From Chamaesiphon sp041738715 (GTDB lineage: Bacteria > Cyanobacteriota > Cyanobacteriia > Cyanobacteriales > Chamaesiphonaceae), in contig JBGSPI010000095.1 in NCBI GenBank assembly GCA_041738715.1, forward strand, positions 1 through 64,000: a stretch of DNA of 64,000 nucleotides. The letters run 5' to 3'. Position numbers and translations under genes: made by a program. The notes beneath the pieces were generated by a model. It was not told the DNA's origin. It saw only the letters and a program-made list of their open reading frames with translations, and searched no databases. Positions 52,089 through 61,390 of the stretch are shown here, one piece after another. Position 1 is the stretch's first letter. The number at the start of each line of letters is the position of its first letter.

Positions 52089-53954
52089 TCATTTAGATTG
52101 AAGTCGAGCCAATCGATGGCGGATTCTCCAGGCTAGTTCACTAACCATCATCGGTTTACAAAGATAATCATCAGCACCGACGCTAAAGGCTTCCTGTTGC
52201 GCGATCGAGTCGTGGCTCGCACTGAGAAATAGAATGGGCAAATGTTGCCAGAGGGGATCGCTGCGGAGCACTTGGCATAATTCCAGCCCATTAATTTCGG
52301 GCATTTTTAAGTCCAAGATCAGTGCATCAGGCTGGACTAATTGTAGAACGGTCCAAAACTGATGCGGATCGGCGAGGGTACTTACTTTTAGTCCCCATGG
52401 TTGTAATAATTTAGGGAGGGCACGTAACCAGTCGAGATCGTCATCAACGACCATTACCTTAACTAGAGTGGTTGCTGGTTGCAGCAAGGAGGTCGCCGTA
52501 GTAAAGATTTGGTCGATCGAGATTCCTGTGGTTCCCAGAAATTTGCCCCCATTACGGGCTACCGCTAATCGATCGGTTAAGTTATCCCGCTTTGCCAGTA
52601 CTAATACCGACCAATGGGGAAATCGCTGCTGGATGTTGGAAATCGATTCTAACAATGGTGTGGGGTCGAGATCCAAACAGAGATCCAATAACACAACAGT
52701 AGATGAGAGAATATCGATCGGGGTATCGGGAATAGTAGACAGATAACTATTCGCAGCATGGATGTCAGCAATTGTCAAGGTTTGGATATTCTGGACTTGG
52801 GCTAGATCTGTCAGGGCGACGGTGAGACTGGGATCTAGACCGACAAATAATAATAATGGTCGATCGGCAGTGGCCAGATTAGCTGTTTGGCAAGGTTCAC
52901 TGTCGGTAATTTCTGTAACTAATTCAGCGATCAGAGAAGATAGTGTTGCCGCTTCTGGGGGGGTTAACAGAGTCGATCGATCGAGTAATTTTTCCATTTG
53001 GCGCATCATCTCCATCGCTGATCGCAGTCCAAATACACCTAAAGTACCGACTAATTTGTGTGCCTGTTGATGAGCCTGTACTTGTTCAGCATCAGTGCAG
53101 ATACCTAGTTGCAATCGATCGATAGTAGCCATAATTTCGGTTAATCGTTCCAGGCATTGAGGTTTAGTTGTCAGCCAGGTTTCCCGCAGAAACGATTGAT
53201 ACTGTTCTTGCTGCTGTTCCAACTCAGGGGATCGATCTAGATCGGTTGCGGAGCGTGAAACGTTCGTTGTTAAATCTGACTGAGGTGACTTGAGATAATA
53301 GCCGCGCCCGTGAATAGTGCTAATCAGATCGGCTGGTGCGCCGATGGCTTGAAGCTTGTGGCGGAGTCTGCGTAAATGCGATCGCACCGTCGCCTCTGCG
53401 GGAAAATCATCAGAAGACCATAACCTGTCGATAATTTCGTCGCTGCTAAAGACATGATAACTATCGCGTAAAAACAGTTCTAACAGATCGTATTCCTTTG
53501 TCGTCAGGGTTAGAGGTTGAGCATTATAGGTAACTTCGCAGGTACTCGGATCGAGCAACAAATCGCCCCAACTCAACAATGGCAGTGGATTATTACTACT
53601 GCGCCGCAACAAAGCACGCATTCGCGCCATCAGTTCATTGATATCAAAGGGTTTAACAACATAATCATCAGCCCCCGCATCTAAACCCTGCACCTTCGCC
53701 GTAATCAGATCTTGAGCAGTTAAGAGCATAATCGGCGTGGTATACCCTTCCCCCCGTAACCTTTTGCATAGGGTAATCCCATCTAACTTGGGCAACATGA
53801 TATCCAACACGATCGAGTCATAGTCAAAGGTCGAAGCATAAGTCCACCCCATTTCTCCATCCTTGACCGCATCGACAATATGATGTTGGGCACTGAGAGT
53901 CCGAGTTAAGAGGGCAATTAACGCATCATCATCTTCTATCAGCAGAATTTTCAT
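52089..53954 (-). CDS. multi-domain response regulator: REC-wHTH-Hpt-pseudoREC-REC
   Basis: A 621-residue regulator. REC1 (about 1-115) has phosphoacceptor Asp51 in IVLDIMLPKLDG and an acidic pocket at IEDDD. An OmpR-type winged helix follows (about 125-222; TTKEYDLLELFLR and VRSHLRRLRHKLQ). The Hpt domain (about 255-350) has His299 in AHKLVGTLGVFGL. A degenerate receiver (about 365-490) lacks the acidic pair and the Lys of a normal REC. REC2 (about 498-620) has Asp548 in LILDLKMPEING and the Lys in CKPM. It thus joins DNA binding with a phosphotransfer histidine and a second receiver. It is the third gene of a kinase operon. Confidence 0.88.
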   Translation of the reverse strand: MKILLIEDDDALIALLTRTLSAQHHIVDAVKDGEMGWTYASTFDYDSIVLDIMLPKLDGITLCKRLRGEGYTTPIMLLTAQDLITAKVQGLDAGADDYVVKPFDINELMARMRALLRRSSNNPLPLLSWGDLLLDPSTCEVTYNAQPLTLTTKEYDLLELFLRDSYHVFSSDEIIDRLWSSDDFPAEATVRSHLRRLRHKLQAIGAPADLISTIHGRGYYLKSPQSDLTTNVSRSATDLDRSPELEQQQEQYQSFLRETWLTTKPQCLERLTEIMATIDRLQLGICTDAEQVQAHQQAHKLVGTLGVFGLRSAMEMMRQMEKLLDRSTLLTPPEAATLSSLIAELVTEITDSEPCQTANLATADRPLLLFVGLDPSLTVALTDLAQVQNIQTLTIADIHAANSYLSTIPDTPIDILSSTVVLLDLCLDLDPTPLLESISNIQQRFPHWSVLVLAKRDNLTDRLAVARNGGKFLGTTGISIDQIFTTATSLLQPATTLVKVMVVDDDLDWLRALPKLLQPWGLKVSTLADPHQFWTVLQLVQPDALILDLKMPEINGLELCQVLRSDPLWQHLPILFLSASHDSIAQQEAFSVGADDYLCKPMMVSELAWRIRHRLARLQSK

Positions 53955-53963
53955 AGATTTGGC

Positions 53964-54338
53964 TCACCATTGAAGGATCTTGGTGATTTGCTCCGGTAAA
54001 TCGAGCGAATTAAACGGTTTTGTAATTACGCCACTAATGCCGATATCGTTAAACTGTCGGCGTTCGGCAGTTTGGGCTTTAGCCGTGAGAAAGATAACTG
54101 GAATTCTGGCGGTAATGGGGTTAGCTTGCAGTGCCTTAAACGTAGCAATTCCATCCATTTCCGGCATCATCACATCGAGGAGGATGGCATCGGGCAGTTC
54201 TCTTTGGGCGGTATCGATACCTGTTTTACCTGCACTAGCAGATAATACTTCCCATCCCGCCGCTAGCTTGATCCCAAATTTAACGACTGTTTGGATCGCT
54301 TCTTCATCATCGATAATCAACAAGCGTTTATGACTCAT
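53964..54338 (-). CDS. single-domain response regulator (CheY-like)
   Basis: A 124-residue stand-alone receiver with RLLIIDDEEAIQTVVKFG (acidic pocket), the phosphoacceptor Asp in AILLDVMMPEMDG, Thr in IFLTAKAQT and Lys in VITKPFNS. It has no output domain, so it works as a shuttle or inhibitor in the phosphorelay. I start it at ATG 54338, which overlaps the kinase stop by 11 bases. The longer in-frame start at 54380 would add residues inside the kinase gene. It is followed after 9 bases by the multi-domain regulator. Confidence 0.85.
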   Translation of the reverse strand: MSHKRLLIIDDEEAIQTVVKFGIKLAAGWEVLSASAGKTGIDTAQRELPDAILLDVMMPEMDGIATFKALQANPITARIPVIFLTAKAQTAERRQFNDIGISGVITKPFNSLDLPEQITKILQW

Positions 54339-56196
54339 TATTGTAGGCTGGTAAGGTGAATGAAAATGTACTGCCAACACCCAAGGTACTTTCTGCCCAA
54401 ATTTTCCCCCCGTGTTGTTCGATAATTTTGCGACAGATCGTCAATCCCAACCCCGTGCCACCTTTTTTCCGCGAGTCCGAGGAATCAACCTGTTGAAACC
54501 GCTCAAAAATACTTTCCAATTTATTCGCTGGAATACCTTGACCTTCATCGCGTACTTGAAATAATACGCCGACTGATTCGGCGGCAATTCGGGCTTTTGC
54601 TGTTTTAGATCGAACCGATTTTCGACCGCGTGTGGGCGGTTGACATTTCACGACTAACCACACACTTTTACCAGGGGCAGAAAATTTAATGGCATTACTA
54701 ATTAAGTTAGTCAAAGCCTGAAGAATATAATCTGCATCCACCCATAATCGAACATCGACAGATCGATCGATCAGGGTAATTCCATGTTGCTGCGCCATCG
54801 CCTGCATGGCGGCTACAGCTTGAATTGTTAAATCCGCAGCATTACAGGCTTGTTTTTCCATCTTCACCGCCCCAGATTCGATCCTTTGAAGGTCTAAGAC
54901 GTTGTTCACTAATCTGACCAAGCGTTCGGTATTTTCATCGGCGATCGCTAGTAGTTGTTGTCCATCTTCGGGGAGAGTACCCAATCGTCCAGTTGCCAAA
55001 ATTTTTAGGGCACTGTGCAGGGATGTCAGGGGTGTGCGGAGTTCGTGACTGACGACGGAGATAAATTCATCCTTCATCCGTTCGATCGCTTTGCGATCGC
55101 TAATATCGCTGGTGAGGGCAAAGAAACCACTGACTCGATCTTCAATGTCAAGGTGGGGAATATAGGTGACATTGACCGATCGAATGTTGCCATTGGGTAG
55201 GTTAATTTCATTTTCATAGGTAACAACATGCCCCGATAGAACAGTGTAGACGTGTGGTTGCATCCGCTGATAACAGTCTTCACCCCAGACTTGGCGCAGG
55301 TGTGTCCCAGAAATTGTGGTTAAGGGTTTGCCCAGCCAATCAGCATATGCTTGGTTATTAAATTGATAGCATTCTTGATCGTCCACATAGGCGATTAAAA
55401 CTGGCAGAGCGTTGGTGATCGATCTGAGTTGGTTCTCACTCTGGCGGAGTGCGGCTTCAACCTGTTTCCGCTCATTAATTTCCTGTTGCAGACTACAGTT
55501 TGCCGCTTGGAGTTCTGCTGTCCGTTCTGCGACAATCTCTTCTAAATGCTCCCATAACTCCCCTTGGGCGAGGGCAATACTAATTTGGTCACTTAGCTGT
55601 TGCATTAGTTCTAGCTCAAAATCGACCCACTGGCGAGGCCGATCGCATTGATGGGCGATTAGGAGTCCCCACAGGGCATTTTGAGGGGGTGAAGAGCGGG
55701 GTGGGTGAACGCTCAAACTATGTAAAATCGGCACGATTAACTTCGCTTTGACGGCAAACTGTTCGACAAATTCGACTAAACAATCAGCTATTTCCGCGCT
55801 GGAATCATGGACATTGGCGATCGCCCTCACTCGCCCTTGAGCGTATAGTTGTTGATATTCCGTCGGGAATACTTCCTCAGGAAATTCCATACCTAAAATT
55901 GCCGGATATGCTGGTAAAACAGCTTCGCTAATTGGCTTTCCTGTTCCATCAGGAAATACTTGATAAATCAACACTCGATCGGCTTGCAAAATCCGCTGAA
56001 CCTCGCTGACAGTTGTGCGGAGGATTTCTTTTAGTTGTAACGACTGGCGAATTTTTAGGGTAACTTCGGCAAATAATTCCACCCGTTGCCGTTCGCGCTG
56101 CAATTGTGCGGTTGGATGTTCTTGGTTAATCTCTTCTAAACCAGTCCTGAGAGAACAGGCTTTGCGTTTTTGTGGTTTAGAAGGTTTACTTTTCAT
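54328..56196 (-). CDS. sensor histidine kinase, GAF(bilin-type)-PAS-HisKA-HATPase
   Basis: A 622-residue soluble kinase with no transmembrane segment. The GAF domain (about 40-215) is of the phytochrome/CBCR-like type (GRVRAIANVHDSS, ALWGLLIAHQC.RPRQW), with Cys139 in DCLVEFVEQF at the place where bilin-GAFs have Cys-His. Here the next residue is Leu, so bilin attachment is uncertain. A coiled linker (218-255) precedes the PAS (about 255-370), which is followed by HisKA with phosphoacceptor His384 (VSHELRTPL) and HATPase_c (DEGQGIP, GGTGLGLTI). It is the first gene of an operon with two response regulators. Confidence 0.9.
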   Translation of the reverse strand: MKSKPSKPQKRKACSLRTGLEEINQEHPTAQLQRERQRVELFAEVTLKIRQSLQLKEILRTTVSEVQRILQADRVLIYQVFPDGTGKPISEAVLPAYPAILGMEFPEEVFPTEYQQLYAQGRVRAIANVHDSSAEIADCLVEFVEQFAVKAKLIVPILHSLSVHPPRSSPPQNALWGLLIAHQCDRPRQWVDFELELMQQLSDQISIALAQGELWEHLEEIVAERTAELQAANCSLQQEINERKQVEAALRQSENQLRSITNALPVLIAYVDDQECYQFNNQAYADWLGKPLTTISGTHLRQVWGEDCYQRMQPHVYTVLSGHVVTYENEINLPNGNIRSVNVTYIPHLDIEDRVSGFFALTSDISDRKAIERMKDEFISVVSHELRTPLTSLHSALKILATGRLGTLPEDGQQLLAIADENTERLVRLVNNVLDLQRIESGAVKMEKQACNAADLTIQAVAAMQAMAQQHGITLIDRSVDVRLWVDADYILQALTNLISNAIKFSAPGKSVWLVVKCQPPTRGRKSVRSKTAKARIAAESVGVLFQVRDEGQGIPANKLESIFERFQQVDSSDSRKKGGTGLGLTICRKIIEQHGGKIWAESTLGVGSTFSFTLPAYNNES

Positions 56197-56225
56197 TCGA
56201 TCTATTTTACTACTAATAATTATAT

Positions 56226-56251
56226 ACCCGACTTCTGTTAAAAAGTCGGGT
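56226..56251 (-). terminator. hairpin downstream of ndhF
   Basis: ACCCGACTT (56226-56234) and AAGTCGGGT (56243-56251) form a 9-bp stem with an 8-base loop, 38 bases after the ndhF stop and 30 bases before the kinase ATG. The minus-strand RNA after it is A/U-rich but has no long U-run. It is a plausible terminator separating the two genes. Confidence 0.6.
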
Positions 56252-56288
56252 AGCGATTCGAGCCAGTTAAACTAGATTTAGATCGGGA

Positions 56289-58310
56289 TTAAGTCACCCC
56301 AAACACGACGACTAAACCTAATACTGCGCCAAAGATAATCAACGCATAGAATTGAGCGCGTCCGGTTTCAAAATATTTCAGACCCTCGCCGCTGAGTAAT
56401 GTAGCTAACCCAGCTAAGTTGACAGCACCATCAACCACACGGTAATCGACTTCCATCACCTGACGAGCAACTCGGCGTAAGCCGATGACAAATACACTGT
56501 TGTAGATATCATCGATATACCATTTGTTCAGGGACAAATTGTACAAGGTGGGGATTTTTGAAGCGATCGCACTTGGATCGATTTTACGACTGAGATACAT
56601 CAGCGAAGCCAAAGTAATCCCAATTAGCCCAATTCCGACTGAGCTTCCACCCATAATCAAGAACTCATTTAAATCAAACTCATGGGCGTGTTCAACCACC
56701 TTTCCTGGTGCGGAAATAAACCCTTCAAAGTAGTTATTAAATGGGGTACCGACTAGGCCAATTAGAGCAGAGGGAAATGCCAAGACCACTAGGGGCAAAG
56801 TCATACTCCAGGGTGATTCATGGGGCTTGGCCGCGTGGCTGTGACCGTGAGCATCATGGTCGTCATGGGTACTCGCACCAGCCGCCGCCAGTAATTGCTC
56901 CCGAATCTTTTTGTCATTGCCTCGGAAACTGCCCTCAAAGGTCGAGAAATACATGCGGAACATATAAAATGCCGTTACACCTGCCGTGGCGAAACCCACC
57001 AGCCACAGCAGCGGATTGGCGGCGTAGGTGGCACCGAGAATTTCATCCTTCGACCAGAAGCCCGCAAAGGGGGGAATCCCCGAAATCGCTAAAGTACCGA
57101 GAAAGAAGGTGGAGGCGGTAATCGGCATGTGTTTCCGCAACCCGCCCATCAGCCGCATATCTTGAGCCAGTACAGCATTGTGTCCGACAACTTCTTCCAT
57201 CCCGTGAATCACGGAACCAGAACCCAAGAACATCATCGCTTTGAAATAAGCGTGAGTCATCAGGTGAAATAATCCGGCGGAGTAGGCACCGACCCCCATC
57301 GCCATCACCATATAACCCAGTTGGGACATGGTGGAGTAGGCTAAACCTTTTTTGATGTCATTTTGGGTAATGGCAATACTCGCACCCAAAAATGCTGTAG
57401 TTGCTCCCGTCCAGGCGATCGTATTCATCGCGATCGGGATATCCTCAAACACAGGATACATCCGGGCAATCAGGAATACCCCCGCCGCTACCATCGTCGC
57501 CGCATGAATTAATGCGGAAATTGGCGTAGGCCCTTCCATTGCATCTGGGAGCCAAACGTGGAGCGGGAACTGAGCCGATTTAGCGACAGGCCCCATAAAG
57601 ACGAGAATCGCGAATAGGGCAGCTAAACCACCGCCAATCGCCCCTGATTCGACCAGTTCCTGGAGTCTATCACCCATGATTTGGAAATCAAAACTACCAG
57701 TCGCCCAGTAAATCCCCAACATTCCTAGCAATAAGCCAAAGTCACCCACGCGGTTGGTGACAAATGCCTTTTGACAAGCATCAGCCGCCGCTTTGCGATC
57801 GTACCAAAACCCGATCAGCAGGTAAGAACACATCCCCACCAATTCCCAGAAGATATATACCTGAACGAGATTGGGACTGATGACCAAACCCAGCATCGAG
57901 GAGCTAAATAAACTCAGATAGGCATAAAATCTCACATAACTGGGGTCATGAGACATATAGCCGTGGGTATAGATCATCACCAACAGAGCAACAGTCGTGA
58001 CGATGACCAACATTAATGATGTCAGATGGTCGATCGTGTAACCCATAGTCAGATGAAAATTGCCCGCAGATGCCCATTCAAATGAACGAATGTACGTGGG
58101 GTGTCCCTGAAACTGACTGGCTAGCAAGGCAAAGGACATGACCATCCCTGCACCAATGAGCGAAATAATCAGGACTGCATTCAGTTCGCGCAATCCATTC
58201 GTAAATTTATTCAGTGAAATCAATCCCAATCCGACTAGCATCGCCCCAGCGAGGGGAAACACTGGAATCAACCAGGCGTAATCGTATAATGGTTCCATGT
58301 ATGTATGCAA
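56289..58310 (-). CDS. ndhF: NAD(P)H-quinone oxidoreductase subunit 5 (NdhF)
   Basis: A 673-residue antiporter-like subunit of the NDH-1 complex in the thylakoid membrane, used in respiration and cyclic electron flow. It has about 15-16 transmembrane helices. MMAMGVGAYSAGLFHLMTHAYFKAMMFLGSGSVIH (in part) with the conserved His and Lys, and HVWLPDAMEGPTPISALIHAATMV (in part), are Mrp/NuoL signatures. The C-terminal long amphipathic region with the His-rich loop (HDDHDAHGHSHAAKPHE) is also present. The 673 residues match ndhF1 of NDH-1L. Confidence 0.95.
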   Translation of the reverse strand: MHTYMEPLYDYAWLIPVFPLAGAMLVGLGLISLNKFTNGLRELNAVLIISLIGAGMVMSFALLASQFQGHPTYIRSFEWASAGNFHLTMGYTIDHLTSLMLVIVTTVALLVMIYTHGYMSHDPSYVRFYAYLSLFSSSMLGLVISPNLVQVYIFWELVGMCSYLLIGFWYDRKAAADACQKAFVTNRVGDFGLLLGMLGIYWATGSFDFQIMGDRLQELVESGAIGGGLAALFAILVFMGPVAKSAQFPLHVWLPDAMEGPTPISALIHAATMVAAGVFLIARMYPVFEDIPIAMNTIAWTGATTAFLGASIAITQNDIKKGLAYSTMSQLGYMVMAMGVGAYSAGLFHLMTHAYFKAMMFLGSGSVIHGMEEVVGHNAVLAQDMRLMGGLRKHMPITASTFFLGTLAISGIPPFAGFWSKDEILGATYAANPLLWLVGFATAGVTAFYMFRMYFSTFEGSFRGNDKKIREQLLAAAGASTHDDHDAHGHSHAAKPHESPWSMTLPLVVLAFPSALIGLVGTPFNNYFEGFISAPGKVVEHAHEFDLNEFLIMGGSSVGIGLIGITLASLMYLSRKIDPSAIASKIPTLYNLSLNKWYIDDIYNSVFVIGLRRVARQVMEVDYRVVDGAVNLAGLATLLSGEGLKYFETGRAQFYALIIFGAVLGLVVVFGVT

Positions 58311-58757
58311 AATCTAACGATCGAGGATGGACAAGCTAATCTGTGCTGAAGAGTAAGTGGAATAATGGTGGCTCTTAAATTTAAGTCATCATCTTAATTA
58401 TTCCCAATTACTGCATCATCAATAATTTCGCTGACGATGGGCGAACATCCATTCACTCGGCACTGCCATGAGCAATTATACCGATACCCACCAGTGCTAT
58501 CTTATCGTGCCAGGTGAGTAATGACTGTTCGGCTCGATCGAATTTTAGCGGGGATCGAGGCTTATACGTCTGTTAGCACAACACTCTTGGCATTGATGTT
58601 GACAATTGCCTGTCAACACTTCGACAGGCTCAGTGCAAGCTGTCAACTGAATATTCCAGACTCATATCGCACTCGATTCAACAATCGTTGTTAGATGCAG
58701 CGGTAATTCTTGATATCTATTAAGATAGGATTGGGTACTGCGTAACATTTTTTAACA
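58311..58757. other. 447-bp gap between ndhF and a transporter gene
   Basis: No gene supported. There is a small hairpin GTTGACA/TGTCAAC (58598-58617) followed by CACTTCGACAGGCTCAGTGC, a sequence type that occurs as dispersed repeats in many cyanobacterial genomes. Divergent promoters for ndhF and the transporter must lie here but were not resolved. Confidence 0.5.
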
Positions 58758-60212
58758 ATGCTGACCGAAAGTTCCGAGTCGTCAGAAACCAATTTCCATC
58801 CATTCTTGACCAAGATTCTGTTCGGACAACAACCGAGTCCAGAACTACTGGGAATTTTGGTTGTGTATGCCGTGCAAGGTATCTTGGGTATTTCCCGCTT
58901 GGCGGTGAGTTTTTTCCTCAAGGATGAATTAGGGTTATCTCCAGCCGAAGTCGCTGCCATGACCGGGATCGCGGCTCTGCCTTGGGCGATTAAACCCGTC
59001 TTTGGGTTCATTTCCGATGGGTTCCCGATTTTTGGTTACAAACGAAGACCCTATCTAGTCTTATCAGGTTTATTGGGCGTAGCTGCTTGGTTAGGATTAG
59101 GAACTTTGGTCAATTCCTCCGCAACAGCGACGCTGGCAATCCTGATGACCTCACTTTCGGTGGCATTTAGTGATGTGATCGTCGATTCACTAATTGTCGA
59201 ACGCGCTCGCAGTGAATCGCTCAGTAAGTCGGGTTCGCTCCAATCATTGTGCTGGGGTGCCTCAGCCCTTGGGGGACTGCTGACTGCCTATTTTAGTGGG
59301 GTATTGCTCGAACACTTCACTACTCGCACCGTGTTCATCCTTACTGCGGTATTTCCGCTGATTGTCTCGGCGATGGCGTGGTTAATTGCCGAGGAACCAG
59401 CAGTCCAAACGGGCGACGCTGGCAAAGTTCTCGTCGCAGCGCAAATGCGGGAATTACGCCAAGCAATGAGTCAAAAAGTGATTTGGTTGCCGACTCTATT
59501 CCTATTCATCTGGCAATGTACGCCAACTGCTGAATCGGCTTTTTTCTACTTTAGTACGAATGAGTTAGGATTTACTGCTGAATTTCTCGGACGGGTGCGA
59601 CTGGTGACTAGTTTGGCATCCTTATTGGGAGTGTGGCTATTTCAACGCTTTTTAAAAACTATTCCCTTTCGGCAAATTTTTGCCTGGACGACGATTTTAT
59701 CATCTCTATTGGGTTTGACAACTTTACTACTTGTCACCCATACCAATCGTAATTTAGGCATCGATGACCATTGGTTTGCTTTGGGCGATAGTTTGGTGCT
59801 GACGGTGATGGGACAACTAACATTTATGCCTGTTCTAGTTTTAGCTGCAAGACTATGCCCGCCAGGGATTGAGGCAACTCTATTTGCAACATTAATGTCG
59901 GTGCTAAATCTATCAGGTTTGGTATCCAAAGAAGGCGGAGCCTTGTTAACTCATCTACTCGGAGTCACTGATACTAATTTCGATAAATTATGGCTACTAA
60001 TTTTAATTACTAATCTAGGCAGTATGCTGCCATTAATATTTATCAACTGGCTGCCAAATACAGATCCCGCACAGATGGCTAATCATCCCGATTCAATCCC
60101 CCCAGGTAGCGTGGTCGAGCATCAAACAACTAGTATCATTGGTAATCAATCATTTATTCCGAATATGGTGCCTGAATTTCTGGAACCAAAACCAGACAAA
60201 AAATCGATATAA
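58758..60212 (+). CDS. folate/biopterin (BT1) family MFS transporter
   Basis: A 484-residue membrane carrier with about 12 predicted helices. It contains the BT1-family N-terminal AVQGILGISRLAVSFFLKDELGLSPAEVA (in part), the loop KPVFGFISDGFPIFGYKRRPYL, and a characteristic LMTSLSVAFSDVIVDSLIVERAR. Cyanobacterial homologues (e.g. slr0642) have been shown to transport folates, so that role is likely. The ATG at 58758 is used. It is a lone gene on the plus strand. Confidence 0.88.
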   Translation: MLTESSESSETNFHPFLTKILFGQQPSPELLGILVVYAVQGILGISRLAVSFFLKDELGLSPAEVAAMTGIAALPWAIKPVFGFISDGFPIFGYKRRPYLVLSGLLGVAAWLGLGTLVNSSATATLAILMTSLSVAFSDVIVDSLIVERARSESLSKSGSLQSLCWGASALGGLLTAYFSGVLLEHFTTRTVFILTAVFPLIVSAMAWLIAEEPAVQTGDAGKVLVAAQMRELRQAMSQKVIWLPTLFLFIWQCTPTAESAFFYFSTNELGFTAEFLGRVRLVTSLASLLGVWLFQRFLKTIPFRQIFAWTTILSSLLGLTTLLLVTHTNRNLGIDDHWFALGDSLVLTVMGQLTFMPVLVLAARLCPPGIEATLFATLMSVLNLSGLVSKEGGALLTHLLGVTDTNFDKLWLLILITNLGSMLPLIFINWLPNTDPAQMANHPDSIPPGSVVEHQTTSIIGNQSFIPNMVPEFLEPKPDKKSI

Positions 60213-60506
60213 GCGGCTGAGTAGTTTTGCGATCGAACAACAATTGGTAAGTCTAATAACTCGATTACAAGGTAATATTGCTTCGCCAACAAACATCTGT
60301 AGAAATATTTAAAAAACCACAAATAGATGCAATACTTTTTGGTTCAGTCTTGAGCAGTTTTTAACTGAGAAGTATTGCAAGTAGATGGTAATAAATGCCG
60401 CTTATTTTCGATTGTGATGGTGTGACAGCCAACCCCAAAATTATCGATAGATTGACTGACTGATTGGAATTATCAAGTTCCAAACTAAATTTTTGGTGGC
60501 TAGTGA
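60213..60506. other. 294-bp convergent gap, nothing decisive
   Basis: No complete gene. A 22-codon frame beginning ATG CCG CTT ATT with MPLIFDCDGVTANPK looks like the first strand of a HAD-type domain, but it stops after 22 codons with no continuation. It could be a decayed fragment or chance. Confidence 0.4.
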
Positions 60507-61238
60507 CTATTGACCAATCCGAAATCGATCGGGATTCAATTTTTTACCAACTCCAGTACTGGGAGCAACCGCTGCACGGGGGCGAAGTTGGGTACCTGTA
60601 CCACCATCTTGAATAGAGAGGAAAGGACGAAGATCGATGCTATCTTTGTTCTGAAGAGGTTTGACGGCTGGAGAGCTAGTTGGAGTATTCCCGCCACCGG
60701 AGAAGATATTGCCCAGCATCGAACCAAAACTATTATTGCTATTTCCATCGGCAAAAGTGTTTACGCCGACAGTTTGTTGCCCACTATCAGCCATAGTCAG
60801 ATTGCGGAAAACAGAATCTCTAGTGATAATCGGATCTTTCCCTGTTGGCACTGTGAAGACAATGCGACATTCATCATTTCTTTCGGTGGTGACACAGACG
60901 ATATCATACTGATTTTTGATGTCTGTGCGGAGTTCTTTTAAACCATCCCGTCGATATTCTTCCAAGCGACGGGCGATTTCGGTACAACGTCTACTGGCGT
61001 TCCAATTCGATCCCATTGTGCTAGGCACTGCCCAGGGATACTTGTCATTGGGTCGATCGACGGGATGATAGGTGACAGTATACTGGTTACTAACTAATTC
61101 GCATGTGAAGCGAGCTTGATTACCCCCGGATGGTACACCTGTTTGTGGCGTGGGCGGGCCGTACTGTGCCCCAGCACTACCTGCTGTCAAAATTGCCCCT
61201 AAGACTGCCCAACTCCAGATGTTTAGATGTGTTTTCAT
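60507..61238 (-). CDS. COP23 domain (circadian-oscillating-polypeptide-23-like) protein
   Basis: A 243-residue secreted or periplasmic protein with a signal peptide (about 1-24, WAVLGAILTAGSAGAQ). The COP23 core is FTCELVSNQYTVTYHP...PWAVPSTMGSNWNASRRCTEIARRLEEYR (shown in pieces) and contains two or more Cys pairs (FTCEL, RRCTEI, IVCVTTERNDECRI). The C-terminal 90 residues are low-complexity and Gly/Asn/Ser-rich. COP23 was found as a clock-regulated membrane protein in cyanobacteria; its exact function is unsettled. It is convergent with the BT1 transporter. Confidence 0.8.
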   Translation of the reverse strand: MKTHLNIWSWAVLGAILTAGSAGAQYGPPTPQTGVPSGGNQARFTCELVSNQYTVTYHPVDRPNDKYPWAVPSTMGSNWNASRRCTEIARRLEEYRRDGLKELRTDIKNQYDIVCVTTERNDECRIVFTVPTGKDPIITRDSVFRNLTMADSGQQTVGVNTFADGNSNNSFGSMLGNIFSGGGNTPTSSPAVKPLQNKDSIDLRPFLSIQDGGTGTQLRPRAAVAPSTGVGKKLNPDRFRIGQ

Positions 61239-61390
61239 AGGTTTAATTCCAATTTAGGGTAAGGATGCGGCGATTAGTTAGTTAGATATCATCTTGCCTG
61301 TGATGACAGTCGATCAAGCGGGAATGTTCCAAATTGATCGTGTTACGGGTGAACCTTGGCGATCCCAATCCCCTGTAACAAAAGCATATA

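Noticed and set aside
58598..58640. possible tRNA or small RNA near the GTTGACA hairpin
   Set aside because: No cloverleaf or terminator was found; the stem is only 7 bp.
60396..60464. 22-codon HAD-like peptide MPLIFDCDGV...
   Set aside because: It is too short for a domain and stops at once; at most a decayed fragment.
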